From Pyrinomonadaceae bacterium (GTDB lineage: Bacteria; Acidobacteriota; Blastocatellia; Pyrinomonadales; Pyrinomonadaceae), in contig JAHCHG010000002.1 of assembly GCA_026129865.1 (NCBI GenBank), positions 370,096 through 434,095 on the forward strand: DNA of 64,000 nucleotides, in the 5' to 3' direction. The position numbers were made by a program, and so were the translations under genes. Of this stretch, positions 50,780 through 59,126 are shown in pieces. Numbering within the stretch: position 1 is the first letter of the stretch; each line of letters begins with the position of its first letter. The notes beneath the pieces are model-generated. The model was not told where the DNA came from. It saw only the letters and a list, made by a program, of their open reading frames with translations, and did no database searches.

Positions 50780-53521
50780 ATGAAACATTTTCCCCAGCGA
50801 TTGATCGAATCTTGCGAATCGCATAAAGAACGACTTGCTATGCAGGTCGTCGGAGACGATTCGGAAACTTACACGTTCGGCGAAATGATCAAACAGGTTC
50901 GCAGCGTCGCTTACCGGCTTCAAACCGAAAACATCGAACACGGCGACCGCGTGATCTTGATCGGCGAAAATCATCCTTGCTGGGAGATCGCGTATCTAGC
51001 AACTCTATACCGCGGAGCCGTTTGCGTTCCCGTCGATCCGCACGGCGAGATCGACACTTTGACGAATTTTTTTGAAAATTCCGAAGCAAAAATGGCTTTT
51101 CTTTCGCCCGAACTGAAAGGCAAATTTATCCAGATCGAGGAACGGCTCGGCAGAAAAATTCCGGCGGTCGTTTGGCGCGATGAAGAATCGTCAAACGGAT
51201 TTCAGCCGTTTGAAGATTGGACATCGACCGAATATCCAAAAGAATTTGAAACGCAGATTCCTGAGATCGATCTAAACGACAATGCGGTGCTGGTTTACAC
51301 ATCCGGCACGACCGGAAAACCGAAAGGCGTGCCGCTGTCGCACGGCAATATCGTCGCCGAACTCGAAGCGATCGACAAAGTTATCGTCATCGACCACACG
51401 GAAAAAGTTTTGAGTCTTTTGCCGCTTTTCCATGCCTATCTGCAGATCGTAAATCTTTGGCTCGCAACGACAAAAGGCGCGCAGGTCTTTTATCTAAAAG
51501 AACTGTCGCCCGACGAACTTTCAAAAGCGATGAAGGTCAGCAAAATGACCATTCTCGCAAGTGTGCCGCGGCTCTGGTATCTGTTTCACAAGAAGATCTT
51601 CGACACGGTTGCGGCAAAACCTAAGCCGGTTCTGATATTGTTTAAGGCGATGCTCCGCACGAACGGATTTTTGCGCGACAATTTCAACATAAATCTCGGT
51701 AAGAAATTTTTCAGCCAGGTTCACGAATCGTTCGGCGGCGAACTTCGTCTGGCAATATCTGCCGGTTCGCGATTTGACGAAAACGTCGCGATCGACTTTC
51801 ACCGTCTCGGGTTTACGATCATTCAGGGTTACGGTTTGAGCGAAACTTCCGGCGCGGCGACCGCGACTTATGTCGACGATAACAGGGTCGGTTCGGTCGG
51901 AAAACCGATGTACGGAACGGAAGTTAAGATCGACGATCCGGACAAAGACGGCGTCGGCGAGGTTTTGATCCGCGGAGGGATCGTTTTCGCAGGTTATTAC
52001 AAAAATCCGGAAGCGACCGCTGAAGCGTTTACCGCAGACGGCTGGTTTAAGAGCGGCGATCTCGGGAAATTCGATAAAGACGGTCATCTTTACATCGTCG
52101 GGCGAGCCAAAGACGTTGTCGTTTTGCCGAGCGGAAAGAACGTTCATCCCGAAGATCTTGAAGTCCACTACTTAAAATCGCCGCTCGTCGAAGAAATGGC
52201 GATCATCGGGATCGAAGACACTTCCGAAGGTCGCGCCGGCGCGGAAAAACTTGTCGCCATCGTCGTTCCCGATTTCGAATATCTAAAATCTGCAAAAATC
52301 GCCAATTCGCGCGAGGCAATTCGTTACAGTCTCGACAATCTCGGTCGCGAGATTCCCGAATACCAGCGAGTTCGCGAATACATTATCCGCGCCGAACCGC
52401 TGCCGCGAACGGCGACGCGAAAAATAAAGCGTTTCGAGCTTAAAAAAGAGGTCGAAACGGGCGTGATCTCTGCCGGCGAGGGCAAATCCGAAAAGGCTTG
52501 GACGCTGACCGAAGACGACAAAAAGGTAATCGAATCGAAGATCGGTCGTGCTGTTACGGCTGTGATCGAAAAAAACGCGAAAGACGCGTCGATCATTCAT
52601 CCGCAGATGAATCTCGAGATCGATCTCGGGCTCGATTCGCTTTCACGTGCAGAGGTTTTTGCTGCGCTCGAACAGGCATTCGCGACCGAATTCGAAGGCG
52701 AAGAGGCTGCCGAAGCGTTAAAGGTCGGCGATGTCGTCGAGCTGGTAAAAAAACACGCCGGCGAGATCGACGAATCGCAGGAAATTTCGACCGATCTGAA
52801 CTGGTCGAAGATCATCCGCGAAAAAGCCGAGGACGTTCCCGAAGTTCAATATGTCATTCGCGACCGCTGGTTCTTTCCGGCTGTCGCGTACACTGTTTAC
52901 AAATTATTCAAGCTGTTCAATCTGGTCTTCATGCGGCTCGAAGTTTCGGGCGAAGATGTTTTCGACGAATTAAAACGACCATTTCTGATCTGTCCGAACC
53001 ACCAGAGTTTTTTCGATCCGTTCATCATTACGGCAAATTATCCGTTTAGAATTTACAAAAATATCTTTCACGTCGGCGCAGCGATGTATTTTCAAAACTG
53101 GTTCACGGAAATGCTCGGAAGATGGCTCAACGTCGTCCCGATCGACCCCGACACCGAACTGATGAAAGCGATGAAAGCCGGCGCGATCGGTCTGCGTTAT
53201 GGCAAAGTATTGAACATTTACCCCGAAGGCGAACGCGCATTTGACGGAAAGCTTTCCGAATTTAAGAAAGGCGCGGCGATTCTTGCCACCGAGCTCGAAC
53301 TTCCGATCGTTCCGGTCGCGATCGACGGTGTTTACAAGGTCTGGTCGCGCCGTTCATGGATGATCCGCCCGGCAAAAGTAAAAGTTCGCTACGGCAAGCC
53401 GTTTTTTCCGAAAGACGTACTCGCTGCGCAGCCCGATCTTTCCGACGAACAAAAATACGAAGCCGTTACCGCCCATTTGAAATCGGAGATCGCCAAAATG
53501 ATCGATGAAATGCGGAGATAA
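50780..53521 (+). CDS. Acyl-CoA/ACP ligase - acyl carrier - PlsC acyltransferase fusion
   Basis: A 913-residue three-part protein. Residues 1-560 are an AMP-dependent acyl ligase (VYTSGTTGKPKGVPLSHGN at about 172, YGLSETSGAATATYV, GWFKSGDLGKFDKDGHLYIV, then the catalytic Lys region ATRKIKRFEL). Residues about 590-665 form an acyl carrier domain (IDLGLDSLSRAEV, with the phosphopantetheine serine at about 620). Residues 700-913 are a 1-acylglycerol-3-phosphate-type acyltransferase (CPNHQSFFDPF, the HX4D site, at about 740 and IYPEGERAFDG at about 813). It could activate a fatty acid, hold it on its own carrier and transfer it to a lipid; this resembles Aas-type recycling enzymes but with an added carrier. 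Cytoplasmic face of the membrane. Confidence 0.92.
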   Translation: MKHFPQRLIESCESHKERLAMQVVGDDSETYTFGEMIKQVRSVAYRLQTENIEHGDRVILIGENHPCWEIAYLATLYRGAVCVPVDPHGEIDTLTNFFENSEAKMAFLSPELKGKFIQIEERLGRKIPAVVWRDEESSNGFQPFEDWTSTEYPKEFETQIPEIDLNDNAVLVYTSGTTGKPKGVPLSHGNIVAELEAIDKVIVIDHTEKVLSLLPLFHAYLQIVNLWLATTKGAQVFYLKELSPDELSKAMKVSKMTILASVPRLWYLFHKKIFDTVAAKPKPVLILFKAMLRTNGFLRDNFNINLGKKFFSQVHESFGGELRLAISAGSRFDENVAIDFHRLGFTIIQGYGLSETSGAATATYVDDNRVGSVGKPMYGTEVKIDDPDKDGVGEVLIRGGIVFAGYYKNPEATAEAFTADGWFKSGDLGKFDKDGHLYIVGRAKDVVVLPSGKNVHPEDLEVHYLKSPLVEEMAIIGIEDTSEGRAGAEKLVAIVVPDFEYLKSAKIANSREAIRYSLDNLGREIPEYQRVREYIIRAEPLPRTATRKIKRFELKKEVETGVISAGEGKSEKAWTLTEDDKKVIESKIGRAVTAVIEKNAKDASIIHPQMNLEIDLGLDSLSRAEVFAALEQAFATEFEGEEAAEALKVGDVVELVKKHAGEIDESQEISTDLNWSKIIREKAEDVPEVQYVIRDRWFFPAVAYTVYKLFKLFNLVFMRLEVSGEDVFDELKRPFLICPNHQSFFDPFIITANYPFRIYKNIFHVGAAMYFQNWFTEMLGRWLNVVPIDPDTELMKAMKAGAIGLRYGKVLNIYPEGERAFDGKLSEFKKGAAILATELELPIVPVAIDGVYKVWSRRSWMIRPAKVKVRYGKPFFPKDVLAAQPDLSDEQKYEAVTAHLKSEIAKMIDEMRR

Positions 53522-53702
53522 AGAGCGATTCCAGCGGTTCCATGCTTCGGTGTTTCTCGAAATGACCGAAAATTCATTAATCTTCCAACGATAGACCGTG
53601 TCCGCTTAATAACGGCAAAAAAAGTCCTTTACGACGCTCAGACTTCGTATTATCATTCAAATGTCCAACTTGGTCCTATCAATTCTTGCGAGGTAAATAT
53701 AA

Positions 53703-54725
53703 ATGAAAAGAGCATTTGCAGCGCTGATCTTTGGATTGGCACTTACCGGCTTTGTCTATTCCCAAGGAAGCGCAAGCGAAATTTTTGAAAAAGGAAGAGA
53801 TCTTTTCGCCGCTGAAAAATATTCCGAAGCGGCGGAGATGTTCAAGCTTTTCAACAGCTTAAAACCGGACGATCCCGGTTCTTATTACAATCTCGGTCTT
53901 TGTTATTACAATCTGAAAAAATACGGCGACGCGGTAAACCCGTTTCGCGAGGCGATCCGGCTCGATCCGTCCGACCATAAGGCAAACTATTGGCTGGCGT
54001 CTTCCTATTACGAACTAGAAAATTACGAAAACGCGGTCCGTTTTTACCGCGACACCGTCAAACTAAAACCGGATTATTTTGACGCGCATGTGTATCTGGG
54101 CAATGCTCTGGACTATTTAAAGCGATTCGATGAAGCGATCGCGGCGTATGAAAATGCTTTGAAAATAAGACCCGACAGCAGCTGGGTTTATTTCGAGATT
54201 GGCGTGGCGCACGGTCTGCAGAAAAACTATAACCTTGCGATCAACGCTTATAAAAAATCGGTACAATACGATCCGAAACGATACAGCGCCTGGTTGAATC
54301 TGGGAATTTCGTATAACCGGGTCGAAAATTCAAAAGACGCCGAAATATCATTTCGCCAGATACCGTCCGACAGCGATCAGTATGTCAAAGCGCAGTATCA
54401 TCTCGGAAATATTTTTTACGATCGCGGGCAATATGAAACTTCCCTGCCGTTTTACGAACGAACTGTAAAACTCGACCCGGCGTGGACGACCGCCTGGGCG
54501 TATCTCGGAGATAATTATCTGGAACTAAACCGGTTTCTTGACGCTCAGAACAGCTATAATAAGGCGCTCGAGCTCGAAAAAGACCGCGTCGACGCTATTT
54601 ACGGCTTGGGACTGGTTTTCAAGAACTTGAACAATCCGTCTGCGGCAATGCAGCAATACGACAAACTTGTAAAATTAAACTCAGACCTGGCGCCAAAGCT
54701 AAAAGCGAAATTGGGGATCAAATAG
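53703..54725 (+). CDS. Secreted TPR-repeat protein
   Basis: A 340-residue protein with a signal peptide (MKRAFAALIFGLALTGFVYS) and about eight tetratricopeptide repeats filling the rest, for example PGSYYNLGLCYYNLKKYGDA, YWLASSYYELENYENAV and AWAYLGDNYLELNRFLDA. It should form a right-handed superhelix that binds protein partners in the periplasm. The ribosome site GAGG is 10 bases before the ATG. No enzymatic domain. Partner unknown. Confidence 0.9.
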   Translation: MKRAFAALIFGLALTGFVYSQGSASEIFEKGRDLFAAEKYSEAAEMFKLFNSLKPDDPGSYYNLGLCYYNLKKYGDAVNPFREAIRLDPSDHKANYWLASSYYELENYENAVRFYRDTVKLKPDYFDAHVYLGNALDYLKRFDEAIAAYENALKIRPDSSWVYFEIGVAHGLQKNYNLAINAYKKSVQYDPKRYSAWLNLGISYNRVENSKDAEISFRQIPSDSDQYVKAQYHLGNIFYDRGQYETSLPFYERTVKLDPAWTTAWAYLGDNYLELNRFLDAQNSYNKALELEKDRVDAIYGLGLVFKNLNNPSAAMQQYDKLVKLNSDLAPKLKAKLGIK

Positions 54726-54800
54726 AGTTCGGAGAATCTTAGATCGGTTCCGCTGCGACAAATTACAAACTAAAACGGCTTCCTAGAATAGAATTTATAG

Positions 54801-55084
54801 GGAGCGTGCCAAATGCAAAGGCAGAAACGCGACCGCTAGGAAGCGTGCCAAATGCAAAGGCAGAAACGCGACCGCTAAGGAGCGTGCCAAATGCAAAGGC
54901 AGAAACGCGACCGCTAGGAAGCGTGCGAAACTCGCGCATTCGCGAAGTCTTCGAAAAACCGCTTATTGCGACCGGGCTTCCTTGCCTCGGCACTTTTGAA
55001 AGAGCAACGATGGCACGCTCCCTGGCGGTCGGGTTTCAGCCCTATATAAACGGCGGCACGCTTCCCGGCGGTCGCGTTTCTGCC
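54801..55084. repeat. 39-bp tandem array and inverted copies of the REP-like family
   Basis: A unit with GCGTGCCAAATGCAAAGGCA and GAAACGCGACCGCTAGGAA repeats every 39 bases from about 54804 to 54927 (three full periods). Two inverted single copies follow at 55012-55041 and 55055-55084. This is the same family as the mfd array. The 90 bases between the array and the inverted copies hold no gene I can see. Confidence 0.9.
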
Positions 55085-55162
55085 TTTTGTGATCTGCTTT
55101 TCGTTTTCCGGATCAAATTCTGATAGATTTTAATAAATATCAACTTCTGAGGAGAAAACTTA

Positions 55163-55528
55163 ATGCCTTCTACATCAATTTTTATCGGCGGTTTGCTAAT
55201 GCTGATCGGAGCGATCGGTTATGTTTACGGCGCTGCCACCGGTAAAGCGAGTTTGACAGCGCTGATCCCCGCGGTTTTCGGACTTTTATTATTTCTTCTG
55301 GTGTCAGCGGCTCGGGCTAAAGAAAATCTGACGAAACATCTGATGCATGTCGCTGTTTTGATAGCTTTACTCGGCTTTCTGGCATCTGCCGGCAGAATCT
55401 TTTCTAAAATAGCTGAATTCAGTCTTTCGGTCGCAGCCGTTTCGCAGATCCTGATGGCGGTGCTTTGCCTGATCTTCGTGATCTTAGCCGTTCGCTCGTT
55501 CATCGATGCGCGGAAAAATAATGTTTGA
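55163..55528 (+). CDS. Small four-helix membrane protein of unknown function
   Basis: A 121-residue protein with four hydrophobic helices (FIGGLLMLIGAIGYVYGAAT, LIPAVFGLLLFLLVSAAR, HVAVLIALLGFLASAG and ILMAVLCLIFVILAVRSFI). No family motif seen. A GAGGAGA site is seven to twelve bases before the ATG. Its stop and the next gene's ATG overlap by one base (TGATG), so it is coupled to the cupin gene. Confidence 0.72.
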   Translation: MPSTSIFIGGLLMLIGAIGYVYGAATGKASLTALIPAVFGLLLFLLVSAARAKENLTKHLMHVAVLIALLGFLASAGRIFSKIAEFSLSVAAVSQILMAVLCLIFVILAVRSFIDARKNNV

Positions 55529-55842
55529 TGAGCAAATTCCGAATAGATTTTGCGGAACTCGATTGGAACGAGGCGCCATTTGGTTCGCGTTTTAAGGCGT
55601 TTGAGATCGCTCGGCAGCGCGCTCGAATGCTCGAACTTCGAAACTCGGACGAAGAAGCCGATTGGTGTACAACGGGACATATCGGTTTCGTTTTTTCAGG
55701 CGAACTGGAGATCGAATTTCCGAACGAGACAGTAAAATTCAAAGCCGGCGATGGACTTGCGATCCCCGCCGGCGATGATTCAAGACATAAACCGCGTCCC
55801 TTGACGGACTCAGTCGTTATTTTCCTGGTTGATCAGCCCTGA
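55528..55842 (+). CDS. Cupin-domain protein
   Basis: A 104-residue single-domain cupin from the ATG at 55528. Motif 1 region is TTGHIGFVFSGELEIEF, motif 2 is VKFKAGDGLAIPAGDDSRHK. It has the H of motif 2 and one of motif 1, but not the full set of two His plus Glu, so metal binding is uncertain. Small cupins of this type bind or isomerise small metabolites, or act as sensors. Coupled to the small membrane protein upstream; convergent with the histidine kinase gene, which ends 10 bases inside its 3' end. Confidence 0.8.
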   Translation: MSKFRIDFAELDWNEAPFGSRFKAFEIARQRARMLELRNSDEEADWCTTGHIGFVFSGELEIEFPNETVKFKAGDGLAIPAGDDSRHKPRPLTDSVVIFLVDQP

Positions 55843-57197
55843 GCGCCCTTAAACGGCATTTTCAGCTCAACAAGCAGTCCATTTTGAAGATTTTTTGCAG
55901 CGATCGAACCGTTATGAGCATTGACAGCGCGCTCGGCGATAGCTAATCCGAGCCCGATTCCGCCTGTTTTCCGGTCGCGTGCCGTGTGCAGACGATAGAA
56001 CGGCTTAAACATCATTTCAAGTTCATTATCCGGCACGCCCTCCCCGTAATCTCTAACAGAAACGACCACGCCCTTTCCGTTTTTCGAAAGTGAAACCTCG
56101 ACCGTGCTTTCATCTTTGGTGTATTTCACAGCGTTTCGCAGAACATTTTCGATGGCGCTGCGAAGCAAATTCTCGTTTCCTACGATCTTAAGATCGTCTT
56201 TCTTCAAAACTTTGACCGATTTACCCTTTGCCTGCGCTTCAAACTCGGCGTCGGAAACGATCTGATCGAAAAGTTTCGTCAGATTAACCTCGGTTTTTTC
56301 AAAATTGCCCGAACCGGATTCTAGTTTTGAAAGCGTAAGCAGGCGCGAGATCATGTCGTTCAGCTGTTTCGATTCGCTTTCGATCCGATCGATGATCGGT
56401 TTTGTCGCATCGTTCGATTTCGCCCGCGCAAGTTCAAGCGCGACGTTCAGACGCGAAAGCGGCGAGCGAAGTTCGTGCGAAATGTCCTGCGTCAGGCGCT
56501 TTTCTGCAGTTACAAGAGCTTCGATGCGCTCTGCCATCTCGTCGAAATCGCGCGCGAGTTTCGAAATTTCATCACTCGGCTTGCCGACGCTCTCGCCGAC
56601 ACGAGTCTGCAGATCGCCTTCGGCAAATTTCTGCGTCGCCCGCCGGAGCTTTGTGATCGGCGAAGTTAAATAAAGCGCCAGCGCGTAGCAGACGATTCCC
56701 GCGGTTAAAACGACCGTCAAAATTTGAAGCAGCAAACGCGATGTAAAAAATGGGGGCGCCTGAAAACGCTTGAGTTCGAGTGCATAAATATATTCCGCGC
56801 CGGATCTTAATTTAACGGTTTTTGCCACCAGCGTTTTGTCTTCCAAACGTAAAAACTCCGGCTGACCGCTTTTTATTGCTTCATCGAAAAGCGTGCCGAA
56901 TTCTTCCGTCTTGACCGTGCCGCCGACCGGCTGTTTTTCGTGATCGAAAAATCCGACGGCGTTGACGCGCTGTGCCTGGCTGGATCGAAGAAGATAACTG
57001 TTCAAACCTTCGACTCCTTCGGCTTCATAGATCTGCGCCGCGGTCTGTGAATTTAGATTAACCGCTTCGCCGACAAATGTTTGCCATTGCCGCGCCAGCG
57101 GTTCCGATTGGGTCGACCAATTCACAAGCGTAACCGCACCCACGATCAAAGCCATCGCCAGCCAGAACCATAAAAATAATTTTAGAAATAGACTCAC
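55833..57197 (-). CDS. Sensor histidine kinase, CpxA/EnvZ-like
   Basis: A 454-residue membrane kinase. Helix 1 is LKLFLWFWLAMALIVGAVTL; a periplasmic sensor domain covers about residues 30-160; helix 2 is LLLQILTVVLTAGIVCYALAL. HAMP follows (SPITKLRRATQKFAEGDLQT). The phospho-acceptor His is at residue 241 in DISHELRSPLSRLN. N-box, G1 and G2 appear as NVLRNAVKYT, VRDYGEGVPDNEL and GGIGLGLAIAERAV. It lies 21 bases after the response regulator gene in one operon, opposite to a Spy/CpxP-like gene, so an envelope-stress role like CpxA is inferred. Confidence 0.92.
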   Translation of the reverse strand: MSLFLKLFLWFWLAMALIVGAVTLVNWSTQSEPLARQWQTFVGEAVNLNSQTAAQIYEAEGVEGLNSYLLRSSQAQRVNAVGFFDHEKQPVGGTVKTEEFGTLFDEAIKSGQPEFLRLEDKTLVAKTVKLRSGAEYIYALELKRFQAPPFFTSRLLLQILTVVLTAGIVCYALALYLTSPITKLRRATQKFAEGDLQTRVGESVGKPSDEISKLARDFDEMAERIEALVTAEKRLTQDISHELRSPLSRLNVALELARAKSNDATKPIIDRIESESKQLNDMISRLLTLSKLESGSGNFEKTEVNLTKLFDQIVSDAEFEAQAKGKSVKVLKKDDLKIVGNENLLRSAIENVLRNAVKYTKDESTVEVSLSKNGKGVVVSVRDYGEGVPDNELEMMFKPFYRLHTARDRKTGGIGLGLAIAERAVNAHNGSIAAKNLQNGLLVELKMPFKGAQG

Positions 57198-57218
57198 GTT
57201 ACTTTTTCTGCCTTTTTT

Positions 57219-57911
57219 TCAGTCGTTTGCGACCGTGTAAATGTAGCCCACAGACCGGATCGTCTTGATTATATCTTCGCCGCTGCTTCGAGTACCGAGC
57301 TTTTTCCGAAGATTGCTGATGTGCATATCCAAACTGCGGTCGAACGGGGACAACTCGCGGTCGAGAACCTGCTGCGACAGATCTTCTTTACGGACAACCT
57401 CGCCGGACTTTTTCATTAGAGCTGCGAGAAGATCAAATTCGACAGACGTCAATACAAGATCTTCGCCATTGCGTTTTGCGCTGCGGGCAGACGGCTGAAC
57501 TTCGACGTCGTCCACTTTTATCGCATCGCTTTTCGACGGTTCCTCGGCGTTTTCGGACCGGCGAAGGATCGCTCGAAGACGCGCAACCAATTCCCGCGGA
57601 TTAAAAGGCTTCGGCAGATAATCGTCCGCTCCGATCTCGAGCCCGACGATCCGCTCCATGTCCTCGCCGCGCGCGGTTAACATTAAAACCGGCAGCTTCG
57701 ATGATTTTCGCAGCTCTCGCAAAACATCAAACCCGTTCATTTTAGGGAGCATAACGTCGAGGATCGCCAGATCGTAATCTCCTTCAAGCGCCTTCTGCAA
57801 TCCCGCGGCGCCATCGTGAACCGCATTTACTTCAAACCCTTCGACGGAAAGATACTCCGACACAAGTTCACAAAGGTCCTCGTCGTCATCGATTATCAAA
57901 ATGTTGTTCAT
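57219..57911 (-). CDS. OmpR-family response regulator, CpxR-like
   Basis: About 230 residues from the ATG at 57911; nine residues of a longer frame upstream are unlikely. The receiver domain opens MNNILIIDDDEDLCELVSEY, with the phospho-acceptor Asp at residue 52 in DLAILDVMLPKMNG and Lys in YLPKPFNPREL. The winged-helix output has VLTSVEFDLLAALMKKSGEV and DMHISNLRKKLGT. It is the first gene of the two-component operon and is divergent from the Spy/CpxP-like gene 58138, a natural target. Confidence 0.93.
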   Translation of the reverse strand: MNNILIIDDDEDLCELVSEYLSVEGFEVNAVHDGAAGLQKALEGDYDLAILDVMLPKMNGFDVLRELRKSSKLPVLMLTARGEDMERIVGLEIGADDYLPKPFNPRELVARLRAILRRSENAEEPSKSDAIKVDDVEVQPSARSAKRNGEDLVLTSVEFDLLAALMKKSGEVVRKEDLSQQVLDRELSPFDRSLDMHISNLRKKLGTRSSGEDIIKTIRSVGYIYTVAND

Positions 57912-58137
57912 ATCAATAGAATTTATCCCGCGATCCACGCGGCGAAGTACGATAATAACTCATTAAAATCGCTTCTCTGTCAAGAATTGTAAATTACTTC
58001 CGGCAATACTATTACATTTCTTTGCAATCCTTTTCGAGATGACGACGAACCCGCCCGGCTGGATAACGTCTAAAACAGTGAAACCCGGCAATAACGCCGA
58101 AATTAATTTAGAAATAATAAAGGGAGATCATAAATTC

Positions 58138-58659
58138 ATGAAAAAGGTAACAGTATTTTTACTTTCGATCGCGCTGACGGCGCTTGGTGCAATGTTTGTT
58201 TTTGGACAAACTTCGGATGTCGCAAAAGAAGGAAAGTCGTTTAAGAAGGACGGACATCATTTCGGAAAACGCGGTAAACGCGGCGGAAAAGGCATGATGT
58301 TTCGCGGCTTGGATCTCACCGACGCTCAGAAAGAGCAGATGAGATCGATCCATGAAGCTAATCGCGATTCCGTAAAATCGCTTCGCGATCAGATGAAGGC
58401 TAACAAGCAGCAACTTGAAACACTTTCTGCTGGCGGAAGTTTCAATGAATCGCAGGTTCAGGCGATCGCGCAGCAGCAAGGCGCGCTTCATGCGCAAATG
58501 ATCGTTAACCGCGAACGCATTAAATCGCAAATGTTCGCAATTTTAACGCCGGAACAAAAATCCAAAATGGCTGAAATGAAGGCAAATCGCGAGCAGAAAA
58601 TGCAGGAACGTAAAGCAAAACGTGCCGAACGCAAAGCTGAGAAAGAAACTCAGGAATAA
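58138..58659 (+). CDS. Spy/CpxP-like periplasmic protein
   Basis: About 173 residues from the ATG at 58138 (MKKVTVFLLSIALTALGAMF, signal peptide; AGGGAG upstream). A longer frame from 58039 is not needed. The mature part has two LTxxQ motifs, LTDAQKEQMRSIHEAN and LTPEQKSKMAEM, separated by helices (SLRDQMKANKQQLETLSAGG), as in Spy and CpxP, which bind unfolded proteins or inhibit the sensor kinase. The C-terminus is a charged Lys/Arg/Glu helix (KMQERKAKRAERKAEKETQE). Divergent to the CpxAR-like operon, with a shared 220-base control region. Confidence 0.85.
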   Translation: MKKVTVFLLSIALTALGAMFVFGQTSDVAKEGKSFKKDGHHFGKRGKRGGKGMMFRGLDLTDAQKEQMRSIHEANRDSVKSLRDQMKANKQQLETLSAGGSFNESQVQAIAQQQGALHAQMIVNRERIKSQMFAILTPEQKSKMAEMKANREQKMQERKAKRAERKAEKETQE

Positions 58660-58687
58660 CTTGAGCGGCTCAAATTACACACGATAG

Positions 58688-58729
58688 AAAAAACGCTCCG
58701 CATCAATCTAAAGCGGGGCGTTTTTTTTT
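58688..58729 (+). terminator. Intrinsic terminator of the Spy/CpxP-like gene
   Basis: Stem AAAAAACGCTCCGC / GCGGGGCGTTTTTT (one G-U pair), loop of about 11, then more T. Strong. Confidence 0.88.
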
Positions 58730-58764
58730 ATTTTCGGCAAACAGATACAAATACCAACCGCATC

Positions 58765-58810
58765 AAAAGTCGACATCAACGTTGACTTTTGAAAAATAAA
58801 GATTTAATTA
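58765..58810 (+). promoter_or_regulatory. Possible promoter with overlapping inverted repeat
   Basis: TTGACT (58782-58787) and TAATTA (58805-58810) are 17 bases apart, upstream of the STAS gene. An inverted repeat AAAAGTCGAC / GTTGACTTTT (58765-58790) overlaps the first box. It would leave a very short leader. The consensus may not hold in this phylum. Confidence 0.3.
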
Positions 58811-58822
58811 AGTTACAACCAA

Positions 58823-59110
58823 ATGCCGACAAACATTACGGAAATAGAAGATACCGAACGCGGTAAAACGGTGCTGCGGGTCGAAGGGTCGTTGGAAGAA
58901 ACTGACGCACTGCTGCTCGAAAAGATCGCGCTCGATCTTCGCGACGCCAACGGAAAAAACCTGACGATCGACCTCGCCGACCTGCATTTTATGGACAGCG
59001 ACAGCGCGCCGGTGATAAAACGGCTGGAAAACGAACACGGTTTTGAGATCGAAGGATTGCAGATCTTCCTTGAAAAGATCGTCGCCGAAACCTCTGCCCG
59101 AGGCGAATAA
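58823..59110 (+). CDS. STAS-domain protein (anti-sigma factor antagonist-like)
   Basis: A 95-residue single STAS fold: TVLRVEGSLEETDALLLEKI, then KNLTIDLADLHFMDSDSAPV, IKRL. The LHFMDSDSAP stretch holds the position of the phosphorylatable serine in SpoIIAA-type antagonists (D-S). Such proteins act in partner-switching or as simple sensors. No kinase or anti-sigma gene of that system is next to it; it lies 16 bases before lpxD, in the same direction. The function is not established. Confidence 0.7.
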   Translation: MPTNITEIEDTERGKTVLRVEGSLEETDALLLEKIALDLRDANGKNLTIDLADLHFMDSDSAPVIKRLENEHGFEIEGLQIFLEKIVAETSARGE

Positions 59111-59126
59111 ACTGTAAAATATAAAA

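Noticed and set aside
54801..54927. CRISPR-like array with 39-base period
   Set aside because: The whole 39 bases repeat with almost no change, so there are no spacers.
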